The notes under the pieces: generated by a model
The model's input: only the letters and a program-made list of their open reading frames with translations
Database searches by the model: none
Told to the model about the DNA's origin: nothing
Part shown: positions 8,385-17,513 of the stretch, in pieces
Layout: each line of letters opens with the position of its first letter
How positions within the stretch are numbered: position 1 is the stretch's first letter
Translations under genes and position numbers: made by a program
NCBI GenBank assembly: GCA_016793325.1
Contig: JAEUKI010000077.1
Coordinates: 62,001 to 126,000 of the forward strand
Reading direction: 5' to 3'
DNA: 64,000 nt
Origin: Myxococcales bacterium
Lineage (GTDB): Bacteria > Myxococcota_A > Polyangia > Polyangiales > Ga0077539

Positions 8385-10677
8385 TACGCCACGCATCGCC
8401 GTGAAGTCCCAGAGTCGCCCGCCGATCCGCAAGCAAGACGCCCTCGACTATCACTCGCAAGGACGCCGCGGAAAAATCGAGGTCATCGCCACCAAGCCGA
8501 GCGTGACGCAGCGAGACCTCGCGCTCGCGTACTCGCCCGGCGTCGCCGAGCCGTGCCGCGAGATCGCGCGCGAACGAGACCTCGTCGATCGCTACACCGC
8601 GCGGCAAAACCTCGTCGGCGTGATCTCCAACGGCACCGCCGTGCTCGGCCTCGGAAACATCGGCCCCTACGCAGCCAAACCCGTGATGGAGGGCAAGGGG
8701 ATGCTCTTCAAGAAGTTCGCCGACATCGACGTGTTCGACCTCGAGGTCGACGAGCTCGATCCGGACAAGTTCATCGATGTGGTCTCGCGCCTCGAGCCGA
8801 CGTTCGGCGGGATCAACCTCGAAGACATCCGCGCGCCCGACTGCTTCTACATCGAAGAGACGCTGCGCGAGCGGATGACCATCCCCGTCTTTCACGACGA
8901 TCAACACGGGACCGCGATCATCACGGGCGCGGCGCTGCTCAACGCGCTCGAGCTCGTCGAGAAGAAGATCGACGAGGTCCGCGTGTGCTGCTGCGGCGCT
9001 GGCGCTGCGGCGGTTCGCTGCATGGAGCTGTGGGTCGCCCTCGGCGTCAAGCGCGAGAACATCACGATGGTCGACAAGTTCGGCGTCGTCTACCGCGGCC
9101 GCGTCGAAGAGATGGATCGATACAAGGGCGCCTTCGCGCAGGACACGACCGAGCGCACGATCGCCGAGGCCATCGTCGGTCGCGACGTGTTCGTGGGCCT
9201 GTCGGTGGGCGGCGTCGTGACGCCCGACATGCTCCGCGCGATGACCCGCGCGCCGATCGTGTTCGCGCTCGCCAACCCCGACCCCGAGATCGACTACGAG
9301 ACCGCGCGCGCCACGAGGCCCGACGCGATCGTCGCGACGGGACGCAGCGATTTTCCCAACCAAGTGAACAACGTGCTCGGGTATCCGTACGTGTTTCGCG
9401 GGGCGCTCGACGTCCGCGCGAGGACCGTCAACGAGTCGATGAAGCTCGCCGCCGTGCGCGCGATCGCCGAGCTCGCGAAGGTCGAAGTGCCCGACCGCGT
9501 GATGGCTGCGTACGGGCTCGAGCAGCTCAAATTCGGGCCCGAGTACATCATTCCCAAGCCGTTCGACGATCGAGTGCTGCTGTGGGTCGCGCCCGCGATC
9601 GCGAAGGCCGCGATGGAGACCGGCGTCGCGCGCGACACGATCGACGTCGACGCGTACCGCGAGCAGCTCGCGCGAAGGGTCTCTCCCACGCGACACACGC
9701 TGCGAAAGATCTGGGCCGTCGCGCGGTCGCAGCGAAAGACCGTGGTGTTTCCCGAGGGAGAATCCGACGCGATCCTCCGCGCCGCCGTGATCGTCCGCGA
9801 CGAGGGGATCGCGCGCCCGGTGCTCGTCGGTCGCCCGAGCGTGATTCTCGATCGCGCGAAGGAGCTCGACCTCGACCTCGACGGGATCGAGACCGTTCAC
9901 CCGCCCGAGTCGCCGAAGCTCGCTTCGTACGTCGATGCGTACTGGAGCATGCGACGACGCAAAGGCGAGACGCGCTACAGCGCCGAGAAGAAGGTCTCGC
10001 GGGAGCGCAAGGTGTTCGGGATGATGATGGTGCAGCAAGGCGACGCCGACGGCTGCGTGTCGGGGCTCACCGCGGCGTACGCCGAGGTCGTCCGGCCCGC
10101 GCTGCAGATCATCGGGATGGCCCCAGGATTCAAGCGCGCCGCGGGCATGTACATGCTGCTGAAGGGGGCCAACGTGCTGTTCTGCGCGGACACGACGGTC
10201 AACGTCGATCCGGACGCCGAGACGCTCGCAGAGATCGCGATCCAGAGCGCCGACGCGGTGCGCGACCTCGGGATCGAGCCGCGGATCGCGATGCTCTCGT
10301 ACTCGAATTTCGGCAGCGCGGACGGGACCGAGCCGCGCAAAGTCGCGCGCGCGGTCGAGCTCGTCAAAGTCCGAAGGCCGGACCTCATGATCGACGGCGA
10401 GATGCAAGCGGACCTCGCGCTCAACCCGCTGCTCCGCGCCGAATGGAACTTCTCGACCCTCGTCGACGCGGCGAACGTCCTGATCTTTCCCTCGCTCGGC
10501 GCGGGAAACATCGCGTACAAGCTGCTCGCGTCCTTCGGCGGCGCCGAGGCGGTCGGGCCCATCCTGCTCGGCATGAACAAGCCCGTCACCGTGCTGCAGC
10601 GCAACAGCGACGTCGACACGATCGTGTCGATGGCCGCGATCACCGTGGCGCAATCGGTTCGTCGTCGCGCCGTCTGA
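8371..10677 (+). CDS. maeB: NADP-dependent malic enzyme with C-terminal phosphotransacetylase domain (MaeB type)
   Basis: About 768 residues, the usual size for MaeB. It decarboxylates malate to pyruvate with NADP and feeds NADPH and acetyl-CoA metabolism. The malic N-terminal domain (about 25-175) carries ALAYSPGVAEPC and SNGTAVLGLGNIGP. The NAD(P)-binding domain (about 180-420) carries FHDDQHGTAI and a GAGAAAVRC nucleotide loop. The phosphotransacetylase-like domain (about 440-765) starts at KTVVFPEGESDAILRA and is generally regulatory in this family. The ATG at 8371 overlaps the VWA gene by 14 bp; a GTG at 8401 just after that stop is an alternative. The frame upstream to 8122 is a shadow of the VWA gene. 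Confidence 0.95.
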   Translation: MAPRDTPRIAVKSQSRPPIRKQDALDYHSQGRRGKIEVIATKPSVTQRDLALAYSPGVAEPCREIARERDLVDRYTARQNLVGVISNGTAVLGLGNIGPYAAKPVMEGKGMLFKKFADIDVFDLEVDELDPDKFIDVVSRLEPTFGGINLEDIRAPDCFYIEETLRERMTIPVFHDDQHGTAIITGAALLNALELVEKKIDEVRVCCCGAGAAAVRCMELWVALGVKRENITMVDKFGVVYRGRVEEMDRYKGAFAQDTTERTIAEAIVGRDVFVGLSVGGVVTPDMLRAMTRAPIVFALANPDPEIDYETARATRPDAIVATGRSDFPNQVNNVLGYPYVFRGALDVRARTVNESMKLAAVRAIAELAKVEVPDRVMAAYGLEQLKFGPEYIIPKPFDDRVLLWVAPAIAKAAMETGVARDTIDVDAYREQLARRVSPTRHTLRKIWAVARSQRKTVVFPEGESDAILRAAVIVRDEGIARPVLVGRPSVILDRAKELDLDLDGIETVHPPESPKLASYVDAYWSMRRRKGETRYSAEKKVSRERKVFGMMMVQQGDADGCVSGLTAAYAEVVRPALQIIGMAPGFKRAAGMYMLLKGANVLFCADTTVNVDPDAETLAEIAIQSADAVRDLGIEPRIAMLSYSNFGSADGTEPRKVARAVELVKVRRPDLMIDGEMQADLALNPLLRAEWNFSTLVDAANVLIFPSLGAGNIAYKLLASFGGAEAVGPILLGMNKPVTVLQRNSDVDTIVSMAAITVAQSVRRRAV

Positions 10678-10737
10678 GCGTCAGTCTGCCGAGAATCCTT
10701 CGGCGTTCGTGCTAGAACTCTCTTCGCTCCGGTCGCG

Positions 10738-12417
10738 ATGGCGTCCTTGGTGGTCGGCTCGATTTTCGCGGGTGAATGGCGCGTGCTCGCGCGGCTCGCC
10801 GAGGGCGGGATGGGCACCGTCTACCGCGTCGAGCAGTGCTCGACGGGGCAGCTGCGCGCGCTCAAAGTCCTGCGCGCCGGGCTGTGGGAGGACGGACGCG
10901 CGAGAGAGCGCTTCGAGCGCGAAGCGTTGGTCGTATCGAAGTTCGCGAGCGAGCACATCACCCGCGTGATCGCGGCGGGGATCGACCCGGACGAGGGCGC
11001 TCCGTGGATCGCGATGGAGCTGCTCGAAGGCGAGACCCTGAAGAAGCGCGTCGATCGCGAAGGGCCGTTCGGCAGGCTCGAGGCGCTCGAGCTCGCGAGG
11101 CAGCTCTGCCACGCGCTCGCGGCCGCGCACGAAGCGGGCGTGGTGCATCGCGACTTGAAGCCCGAGAACATCTTCATCGCGCGCTCGTCGCGCGTGGGCG
11201 GACAAGAGGTCGTCAAGCTCCTCGACTTCGGGATCGCGACGGCGCTCGAAGAGTTCGAGACGAGCGCGACGGTCACGTCGGTCATCGGCTCGCCCTTGTG
11301 GATGGCGCCCGAACAAGTGCGCCGCGAGCGCATCAAACCCGCGACGGACGTGTGGGCGCTCGGGCTGTTGATGTTCTGGGCGCTCACGGGAAAGGCGTAC
11401 TGGCGAAAGACGTTTCCCGCGGACGCGGTGCTCTTCGAGAAGATGGTCGAGCCGCTCGTGCCCGCGAGTCAGCGCGCGGTCGAGCTCGCGTGCAACGACG
11501 CGCTTCCGCCGGGGTTCGACCCGTGGTTCGCGCGGTGCGTCTCGCGCAAGATCGACGAGCGATACCGCGACGCAGAAGAGGCGTTCGACGCGTTCGAGCG
11601 CGTGATGACCGACCCGCGGATGCCTCGGGATCTCCCGCGATCGAAGTCTGCGATCGCCGCGTGGTTCGCCGCGACCGCGGTGGCCGCAGCGTCGATCGCG
11701 TGGGTCGCTCGGCCGTATTTGTCGTCGACCGGCGGCGCTACGCTCCCTCCGCTGCGGATGAACCTCGCGCTCGTGGGCGCGGACGCGACGACGCCTACGG
11801 ACGCCTCGCAGCGCATGTTCGACAGCGGATTTGCTGACGCGAGCACGACGACCCGAGACGCGACGCGCGAAGCGCGCACGGACGACGCCGCCGTGACGCG
11901 AGATGTGACGCGCGATGCTCCGACGGACACGCGCGTCGAGTCGACGCCCGCGCGTCCGCCGAGGCCCACGTCGAGCGCCGACGCGAGCACGCAGACCGCA
12001 GCGCCCGGCGCGCTCGGCTCCGCCCCGCTCGTGGCGGGGTTCGTCGTGCGGCGCTTTCCCACCGCGCAATCGCTGTGCACCCAGCGTGCGACGACGCACC
12101 CGTGGCAGCTCGTTCCCGATTGGTATCTCGACCGGCGCGCGTCGCTTCGGCTCGAAGAGCGCGCTCGGCGCCTTCGCCTCGAGCGATCGATGATCGCGCG
12201 CATCACCGACCCGACCCAGCAGAGCGCCGCGGTCCGAAGCGTCGAAGAGCAGCAGGAGCACCTCGACCGTGACCGCGCCATGGTCGAGCAAGAAATCCAG
12301 CGGTCTCTGCCCACGCTCCGCGCGTCGCTCTCGCAGCGCGCGCGCGACGCTCGTTGCGTCGACGTGGGGCTCCGGGTGGACATCGACGCGCTCTACGCCA
12401 CCTGGTGCTGCCGGTAA
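10738..12417 (+). CDS. membrane-anchored serine/threonine protein kinase (PknB/Hanks type)
   Basis: A 559-residue kinase. The catalytic domain (about 10-285) has glycine loop LAEGGMGTVY, ATP-binding Lys43 in ALKVLRAG, catalytic loop VVHRDLKPEN at about 135-144, metal motif LLDFGIA, and SPLWMAPEQ in the activation segment, so it should be active. A single membrane helix (AIAAWFAATAVAAASIAWVA, about 304-323) follows. The extracytoplasmic part has a Thr/Asp/Pro-rich linker, then a helical region with QSLCTQRATTHPW and a coiled-coil-like ERARRLRLERS stretch. The external domain is unknown. It stands alone after maeB; the downstream sigma-factor operon may be functionally related. Confidence 0.93.
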   Translation: MASLVVGSIFAGEWRVLARLAEGGMGTVYRVEQCSTGQLRALKVLRAGLWEDGRARERFEREALVVSKFASEHITRVIAAGIDPDEGAPWIAMELLEGETLKKRVDREGPFGRLEALELARQLCHALAAAHEAGVVHRDLKPENIFIARSSRVGGQEVVKLLDFGIATALEEFETSATVTSVIGSPLWMAPEQVRRERIKPATDVWALGLLMFWALTGKAYWRKTFPADAVLFEKMVEPLVPASQRAVELACNDALPPGFDPWFARCVSRKIDERYRDAEEAFDAFERVMTDPRMPRDLPRSKSAIAAWFAATAVAAASIAWVARPYLSSTGGATLPPLRMNLALVGADATTPTDASQRMFDSGFADASTTTRDATREARTDDAAVTRDVTRDAPTDTRVESTPARPPRPTSSADASTQTAAPGALGSAPLVAGFVVRRFPTAQSLCTQRATTHPWQLVPDWYLDRRASLRLEERARRLRLERSMIARITDPTQQSAAVRSVEEQQEHLDRDRAMVEQEIQRSLPTLRASLSQRARDARCVDVGLRVDIDALYATWCCR

Positions 12418-12503
12418 TCGCTGCGCGACCGAAAGAAACCGCGGTCGATAGCCTGTAGCATCGCCGCGGGCGATCTGAGAGCATCGCTCCGCACGTCCGC
12501 AGC

Positions 12504-13100
12504 ATGGCACCGAAAGACGACGACGCGCCGTACTGGCGCCGAGCGATGGTCGAGCTTCGTGCGACGTTGCTCGTCGACGTGCGGCGACGGATTCCCGCGC
12601 TACGAACCCGGCACGAAGACCTCGTACAAGAGGCGCTCGCGGACCTCGCCGACCGGATCGCGGAGGGCGGCGAAGGCGTTCCGTCCTCGTGGCTCGCGCC
12701 CGCGACGCCCGAGAGCGAAGACGAGCGCGCGCACCTCGTGCGGCTCGCGCGGACGATCCTTCGACGACGCACCGCGGATCTCTTTCGCGCCCGCGTCCGA
12801 GGAAAAGCCGACGAACCCGTCGAGTCCGAGCCCGAGCAAATCGTCTCGCGCGAGCTCGCCTCGGACCGCGCGCTGCACACCGCCGAGCTGCTCCGCGTCA
12901 CCGGCGAAGTGATGCAGCTCCTCTCGCCAAACGACCGCGAAGCGCTCTTGCTCGCGGCCGAACGCGACGGCGAACGCGTCGAAGGACGCATGCCCGACAA
13001 AGACCGACAGCGACTGAGCCGCGCGCGATCGAGGCTCTTGGAGCGTCTCCGCGAGCGGCTCGGCGACAGTCCGCTCCGCGAGCTGCTCGACGAGGAGTGA
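12504..13100 (+). CDS. RNA polymerase sigma-70 family (ECF-like) sigma factor
   Basis: A 198-residue protein. LRTRHEDLVQEALADLADR at about 33-51 matches sigma region 2, whose D-L-V-Q-E core contacts RNA polymerase. After an Asp/Glu-rich linker the region LLSPNDREALLLAAERDG, then DKDRQRLSRARSRLLERL, resembles region 4, the helix-turn-helix that reads the -35 box. Length and absence of regions 1 and 3 fit an ECF-like factor, though similarity is moderate. No anti-sigma factor of recognisable type follows. The next gene begins 3 nt after its stop and encodes an unknown protein, then a PAS histidine kinase, suggesting a three-gene signalling operon. Confidence 0.75.
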   Translation: MAPKDDDAPYWRRAMVELRATLLVDVRRRIPALRTRHEDLVQEALADLADRIAEGGEGVPSSWLAPATPESEDERAHLVRLARTILRRRTADLFRARVRGKADEPVESEPEQIVSRELASDRALHTAELLRVTGEVMQLLSPNDREALLLAAERDGERVEGRMPDKDRQRLSRARSRLLERLRERLGDSPLRELLDEE

Positions 13101-13103
13101 CGC

Positions 13104-13952
13104 GTGCGCGACGCCCGCCCGTTTCTTCAAATCGCCCACGTCGGCGCTTGGCAAACCGCGAGCGAGTCAGCGCTCGCGCGCGCGAGGCGAGCGGCGTTTG
13201 TGAGCAAAGACTACCCGAGCGAGCCCGCGAGACACGACCCCACCGCGGTCCTCGCGCTTCGTCAGTGGCTCGAGGCCGTCACGCTTCGCGACGCCGTCGG
13301 TCGCAAGTTGCCAACGTGGCTCATCGAGACGGGCGCGCGCTCGGCGCACGGAGACGACGAGTCCTTCGCGCTCGCGCGGACGATGGCTCGAGCCGTCGCG
13401 CAGGGCACGAGCACCGCGCGGCTCGCCATCGCAGGTCGACAAGACGTCCGCGGTGCGTCGACGTTGGCGCTCGACGCGCGCTTCGGCGCGACCCACCCAG
13501 CGCCGCCGCTCGTGCAGCGCGCGCCGCACGGAGGCTTCGAAGTTCAGCTCTACTCGCAGGACACCGAGCGCTGCGACGACGCGCTGGGACACGCCCGGAC
13601 GAGCGCGCTTCGGGACGAGTTTTCGCCCGCCGATCGCGCGCCGGTGCTCGTGTTGTCCGCGGGCTTCGACCACGACGCGACCGCGCGACGATGTGGAGAC
13701 GGCGCCCGATGGGTGCTCAGCACCGAGGGGTCGACGGACAGCGTCGGTCCGACCGTCGGGGCGATCCCGCGCGACGCGAGCGCGACGCAGAGCGTCGTTC
13801 TGTTGCGGGTCTACGCGTCGCAATCGCAGCGACGCGCGGCGCTCATCGAGCGATTGTGGTTCTCGCGGCCGCTGGCGATGGGCGGGTTTCGGCTGGTATC
13901 ATCGAGGACTGATGAGCGATTGGTGACGTTGAACCGAGGGGAGGAGCCTTGA
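13104..13952 (+). CDS. unknown protein between sigma factor and PAS histidine kinase
   Basis: A 282-residue protein from a GTG 3 nt after the sigma-factor stop. I do not recognise a family. No signal peptide or membrane helix is evident. The N-terminal third is Ala/Arg-rich and helical (SALARARRAAFVSKDY, then DPTAVLALRQWLEAVTLRDA). The C-terminal two thirds have strand-rich patterns and one SAGFDHDATARRCGDGARW segment. Gene order would suit a regulator or sensor of the sigma factor, but no anti-sigma motif is visible. Its TGA overlaps the TTG start of the histidine kinase (TTGA). Confidence 0.7.
   Translation: MRDARPFLQIAHVGAWQTASESALARARRAAFVSKDYPSEPARHDPTAVLALRQWLEAVTLRDAVGRKLPTWLIETGARSAHGDDESFALARTMARAVAQGTSTARLAIAGRQDVRGASTLALDARFGATHPAPPLVQRAPHGGFEVQLYSQDTERCDDALGHARTSALRDEFSPADRAPVLVLSAGFDHDATARRCGDGARWVLSTEGSTDSVGPTVGAIPRDASATQSVVLLRVYASQSQRRAALIERLWFSRPLAMGGFRLVSSRTDERLVTLNRGEEP
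13938..13946 (+). promoter_or_regulatory. ribosome binding site fixing a TTG start
   Basis: GGGGAGGAG lies just before the TTG at 13949, with the GGAGG core 4 nt from the start codon. It overlaps the end of the preceding coding sequence and supports TTG as initiator for the histidine kinase. Strong Shine-Dalgarno sequences are rare in this window, so this one is informative. Confidence 0.65.
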
Positions 13953-15859
13953 GCAACAACGGCGCGAAAGCCACTGGATCGAGCGACTCGGGACCACGGA
14001 CGGAGGGGCTCGATGTGTTTCCCGACGCGCTGCTCGAGGTGGGCGCGACGGGCGAGATCCGTCGATGCAACGCGCTCTTTTCGCAGATGAGCGGCTACCC
14101 GATCAGCGCCGTGTCGAGCCTGTCGCTGAGCGCGCTCTTGCCCGAGCGCGTTCGAAAGCGCCTCGGCCCCGACGTCGTCGCGAGCATCCGCGCACTCAGC
14201 GAGCGCGTGGCGCCCGCTCCGCTCCGCGTCACGCTCGTGCGAAACGGCGAGCCCCGCGTCGAGGTCGAGTTCGCGATGACCGTCGGCGCGCTCCGCGACG
14301 GCGTGATGCTCGCGTTTCGCTCGGCGCACGGCGTCCTGCACGACCTCGAAGAGCGGCGCGTCGCGGCGCTCCGCGAGTCGGACGCGCACCGATTGGCCTT
14401 CGAAAACGCGCCGCTCGGGATCTTTCACTACGACGCGCGCGGCGTGCTCACGACCTGCAACGACGCGCTGCTCTCGATCCTCGGCGCGGCGCGACGCGCG
14501 ACGATCGGGCTCGACATGACCACGCTGCCCAACACCGAGCTCGTCTCGGCGCTCCGGCGTTCGCTCGCGGGAGAGCGATCCCGATACGACGGCGAGTACG
14601 TCTCGGTCATCGGCGGGCGAAGGACGATTGTTCGCGTGGATTTTGCCCCGGTCCGCGGCGAAGACAGCTCCGTCCAGGGCGGCGTCGGGATCGTCGAGGA
14701 CGTCACCGAGCGACGGAGACTGCAAGCGCGGCTCGCCCAGTCCGATCGCCTCGCGTCGGTCGGGACGCTCGCCGCGGGCGTCGCACACGAAATCAACAAT
14801 CCCCTCGCCTACGTGCTGAGCAACCTCGAGTTCGCGCGAAAGCGCTTCGCCGAGTGCGCGCAAGAGCTCTCGGACCTCGAGGCGCGCAGCCGGATCAGCG
14901 AGTCGCTCGAGCACGCGAGAGACGGCGCCGAGCGCGTGCAGACGATCGTCCGAGACCTCAAGACGTTCTCGCGCGGCGGCGACGAGTCCCGCGACAACGT
15001 GTACCTCGAGCGCGCGATCGAAGCGGCGCTCACGATGGCGCACCCGCTCATCCGAGGGCGCGCGAGGATCCTGCGGGACTACCAGCCGACGCGCGCGGTG
15101 TGGGCCGACGAGGGGCGGCTCGCGCAGGTGTTTCTCAACTTGATCATCAACGCGGCGCAGGCCATCGGGGACGGGGCGCCGTCGGCCAACGAAATTCGTG
15201 TGCGTGTTTTCGAAGCGAGCGACGGGCGCGTGTGCGGCGAGGTGTCCGACACGGGAGAGGGCATCGACGCCGAGCACCTCTCGCGCGTGTTCGAGCCGTT
15301 CTTCACCACTCGCGCGTCCGGCGTCGGGACAGGGCTCGGCTTGTCCGTCTGTCACGGGCTCGTGACGGGCTTCGGCGGAGAGATCACCGTCGAGAGCCAA
15401 CGCGGCCGCGGAACGACGTTTCGAGTCATCCTTCCGCGCTCGACCGAGCCCGCGCCCCGCGAGTCGAGCACCGAGCGCAAGAAGCGCCTCTCTCGACCGC
15501 GCCGCCGACGCGTGCTCGTGGTCGACGACGAGACGCTCCTCGCGCGCTCGATCGAGCTGCAGCTGCAAGACGAGCACGACATCGAGGTCGTCGGCAGCGG
15601 GCACTCCGCGCTCGAGAAGCTCCGCAGCGAGACGCGCTACGACCTGGTGCTCTGCGACATGATGCTCCCGGACATCTCGGGCATGGACGTGTTCGAGCAG
15701 GCCCGCGCGTTTGCAAACGGGTCGCACGAGCGGTTCGTGTTCATGACGGGCGGCTCGTTCAGCCCGCGCGTGTTCAAGTTTCTGCGAGACAACGAGGTGC
15801 CCTGCCTCGAAAAACCCTTCACCGCCGAGCAACTCAAAGAGGTCATCGACCCGCGGTGA
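13949..15859 (+). CDS. PAS-domain sensor histidine kinase with C-terminal receiver (hybrid)
   Basis: A 636-residue cytoplasmic hybrid kinase with no membrane helix. Two PAS-like domains (about 20-125 and 150-255; the second includes GIFHYDARGVLTTCNDAL) precede a HisKA domain with phospho-acceptor His in AAGVAHEINNPLAY at about 281. The HATPase domain has N-box FLNLIINAAQAIGDG and G-boxes DTGEGID and GTGLGLSVCHG. The C-terminal receiver (about 515-636) has RRVLVVDDE, phospho-acceptor Asp in LVLCDMMLPDISG near 569, and the Lys of CLEKPF. The signal is unknown. It is translationally coupled to the upstream unknown protein, with the sigma factor before that, so its output may be that sigma factor; this is inference. 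Confidence 0.93.
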   Translation: MSNNGAKATGSSDSGPRTEGLDVFPDALLEVGATGEIRRCNALFSQMSGYPISAVSSLSLSALLPERVRKRLGPDVVASIRALSERVAPAPLRVTLVRNGEPRVEVEFAMTVGALRDGVMLAFRSAHGVLHDLEERRVAALRESDAHRLAFENAPLGIFHYDARGVLTTCNDALLSILGAARRATIGLDMTTLPNTELVSALRRSLAGERSRYDGEYVSVIGGRRTIVRVDFAPVRGEDSSVQGGVGIVEDVTERRRLQARLAQSDRLASVGTLAAGVAHEINNPLAYVLSNLEFARKRFAECAQELSDLEARSRISESLEHARDGAERVQTIVRDLKTFSRGGDESRDNVYLERAIEAALTMAHPLIRGRARILRDYQPTRAVWADEGRLAQVFLNLIINAAQAIGDGAPSANEIRVRVFEASDGRVCGEVSDTGEGIDAEHLSRVFEPFFTTRASGVGTGLGLSVCHGLVTGFGGEITVESQRGRGTTFRVILPRSTEPAPRESSTERKKRLSRPRRRRVLVVDDETLLARSIELQLQDEHDIEVVGSGHSALEKLRSETRYDLVLCDMMLPDISGMDVFEQARAFANGSHERFVFMTGGSFSPRVFKFLRDNEVPCLEKPFTAEQLKEVIDPR

Positions 15860-16019
15860 CCTTCGCCCCCCTGTCACCATTCGCCCCGCGCGGCGATCAC
15901 GGCAGTCGTACACCCGCTCACCCCCGCACCCGCTCGCGCGGTCGAGCTCTCGGCTCGTGCGGTACATTCCATGGGCCTCGGCCACACGCGAAGCCCGTCA
16001 CCCTCAGTGGGCCAATGCC

Positions 16020-16703
16020 ATGTCGCGAACTCCCCTCGACCCCACGTTGCTCGGCGCAGACAGCGCCCAAGACGCCCGCGATCACGCGCTGCTCTCGGCG
16101 CTCGTCGAGGGCCTGACGCCGCGCGCGGACGTGCTCGCCACGGACGTGTTCGTCCGCGAAATCGGCGACGCGCTCGACGCTGAAGCGCACGCCGCCATCG
16201 CGGCGGTCGTCGTCGGAGCGCGAGACAAGCTGGATTTTTCCACGGCTCGCGCGAACCGAACGCGCGCCATCCTCGCCGTCCTCGACGACGACGAGCGCGC
16301 CGCGATCGCCGAGCACGCGCGAGAGATCGCCTCGACGCTCGCGCGCGCGTGGATCGATTTGTGGTCGCGCGCGGCGGCCGAGTCCGAAGGAGCCTTGCGC
16401 ATCGAGCGCGTCGCGCCCCCGCAAGAGCCGCTCGCTCGCGCGTGGGACGAGTGCGCCGCGCAGCTCGGGCTCGATCGCGCCGAAGCCGACTCGGTGCTCG
16501 ACGCGCTGCTCGGGCGCGTTCGTCGCGAGGGGCTCTCCGTCGAGCTCCCGCTTGGATTGCGGCTCGACGGCCGCGCGTCGGACCTCTGGATTCACCACAG
16601 CTCGCAGGCCGGAGCGCTCCCGGACGAGATCGCTCGCTCGGGCGCACAGCTGCGCGGACCAGCGATTTCGCTGGACGAAGCGCGCAAACGCCGCGGCGGC
16701 TGA
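16020..16703 (+). CDS. hypothetical cytoplasmic protein
   Basis: About 227 residues from the ATG at 16020 (MSRTPLDPTLLG); an in-frame ATG at 15957 would add 21 residues of poor coding character. The sequence is Ala/Asp/Glu/Arg-rich and mainly helical, with ALVEGLTPRADVLATDVFV near the start and DLWIHHSSQAGALPDEIAR near the end. No signal peptide, membrane segment or known motif is seen. It stands 160 bp after the histidine kinase and 68 bp before the DUF4336 gene. A 7-bp inverted repeat starts at its stop codon. Function unknown. Confidence 0.65.
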   Translation: MSRTPLDPTLLGADSAQDARDHALLSALVEGLTPRADVLATDVFVREIGDALDAEAHAAIAAVVVGARDKLDFSTARANRTRAILAVLDDDERAAIAEHAREIASTLARAWIDLWSRAAAESEGALRIERVAPPQEPLARAWDECAAQLGLDRAEADSVLDALLGRVRREGLSVELPLGLRLDGRASDLWIHHSSQAGALPDEIARSGAQLRGPAISLDEARKRRGG

Positions 16704-16727
16704 CCACGCTCGCGCACAATGTGGTCA
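16701..16727. promoter_or_regulatory. 7-bp inverted repeat at stop codon (possible terminator or operator)
   Basis: TGACCAC at 16701-16707 is repeated inverted as GTGGTCA at 16721-16727, with a 13-nt loop. The left arm includes the TGA stop of the preceding gene. No T-tract follows, so an intrinsic terminator is doubtful; a protein-binding dyad upstream of the DUF4336 gene (start 16772) is equally possible. Confidence 0.35.
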
Positions 16728-16771
16728 CGCCTCGCGCAGCAAAGCTGCCATGATCGTCGCGAACACGATCG

Positions 16772-17482
16772 ATGGCAGAAACACCCCGTCCCTGGACCGT
16801 CCTCACGCACGGCACGCTCGAAAAACTCTCGGACCGCGTCTGGACCGTCGCTGGCGCGCTGCCCACGATGCCGCTCGAACGACGGATGACGCTGATCAAG
16901 CGCCCCGACGGACGGCTCGTGGTGCACAGCGCGATCGCGCTCGACGAGGCTTCGATGCGCGAGATCGAAGCGTGGGGTGAGCCTTCGGAGCTCGTCGTTC
17001 CGAACGGATGGCACCGGCTCGACGCGCACGCATACACGCAGCGCTACCCCAAGCTCCGCGTGTACTGCCCGCGCGAGGCCAAGCGTCGCGTCGGCGAGCT
17101 GGTGCGCGTACACGGGTCGCTCGAGGACCTCGCGCGAGACACAGCGCTCGAGGTCGTCACGATCGACGGTGTTTCGAACGGCGAAGTCGTCCTCGCGGCG
17201 CGCGACGAACGCGGGTGCGCGCTCGTGTTCAACGACCTGCTGTTCAACCACAAGCACGTTGGAGGCGCGCAGGGCGCGGTGATGCGCCTCCTCGGCTCCA
17301 CGGGCGGACCTCGCGTCACGCGCGTCGCCCGCCTCACCATGGTGTTCGACGGCTCGCTCGTGGCCAAAGCGCTGGTCGAGCTCGCGAACCGCCGCGGACT
17401 CTACGCGGCGATCCCGGGGCACGGCGACGTGATCGCGACGGAGACCGCGCAGACGCTCGCGACCGTCGCCACGACGATGTAA
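16772..17482 (+). CDS. DUF4336 family protein (metallo-beta-lactamase-like fold)
   Basis: A 236-residue protein matching DUF4336, which is related to the metallo-beta-lactamase fold. Family marks are TLIKRPDGRLVVHSAIAL near 40-57, ELVVPNGWHRLDAHAY at about 73-88 and the strand ALVFNDLLFNHKHVGG near 150. The last third has GLYAAIPGHGDVI, where MBL enzymes place a metal His. The canonical HxHxDH zinc motif is absent, so it is probably not a standard MBL hydrolase. No signal peptide. Its role is uncharacterised. Confidence 0.8.
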   Translation: MAETPRPWTVLTHGTLEKLSDRVWTVAGALPTMPLERRMTLIKRPDGRLVVHSAIALDEASMREIEAWGEPSELVVPNGWHRLDAHAYTQRYPKLRVYCPREAKRRVGELVRVHGSLEDLARDTALEVVTIDGVSNGEVVLAARDERGCALVFNDLLFNHKHVGGAQGAVMRLLGSTGGPRVTRVARLTMVFDGSLVAKALVELANRRGLYAAIPGHGDVIATETAQTLATVATTM

Positions 17483-17513
17483 GCGCGTTCTGTTCGCGGT
17501 ACCCTCGACGGTC

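Noticed and set aside
8227..10653. 808-codon minus-strand frame opposite maeB
   Set aside because: Antisense shadow of a clearly identified malic enzyme; no recognisable motif in its translation.
13811..15985. 724-codon minus-strand frame and overlapping plus-strand frames across the PAS kinase
   Set aside because: Shadows of the histidine kinase frame, which carries complete H, N, G and receiver motifs.
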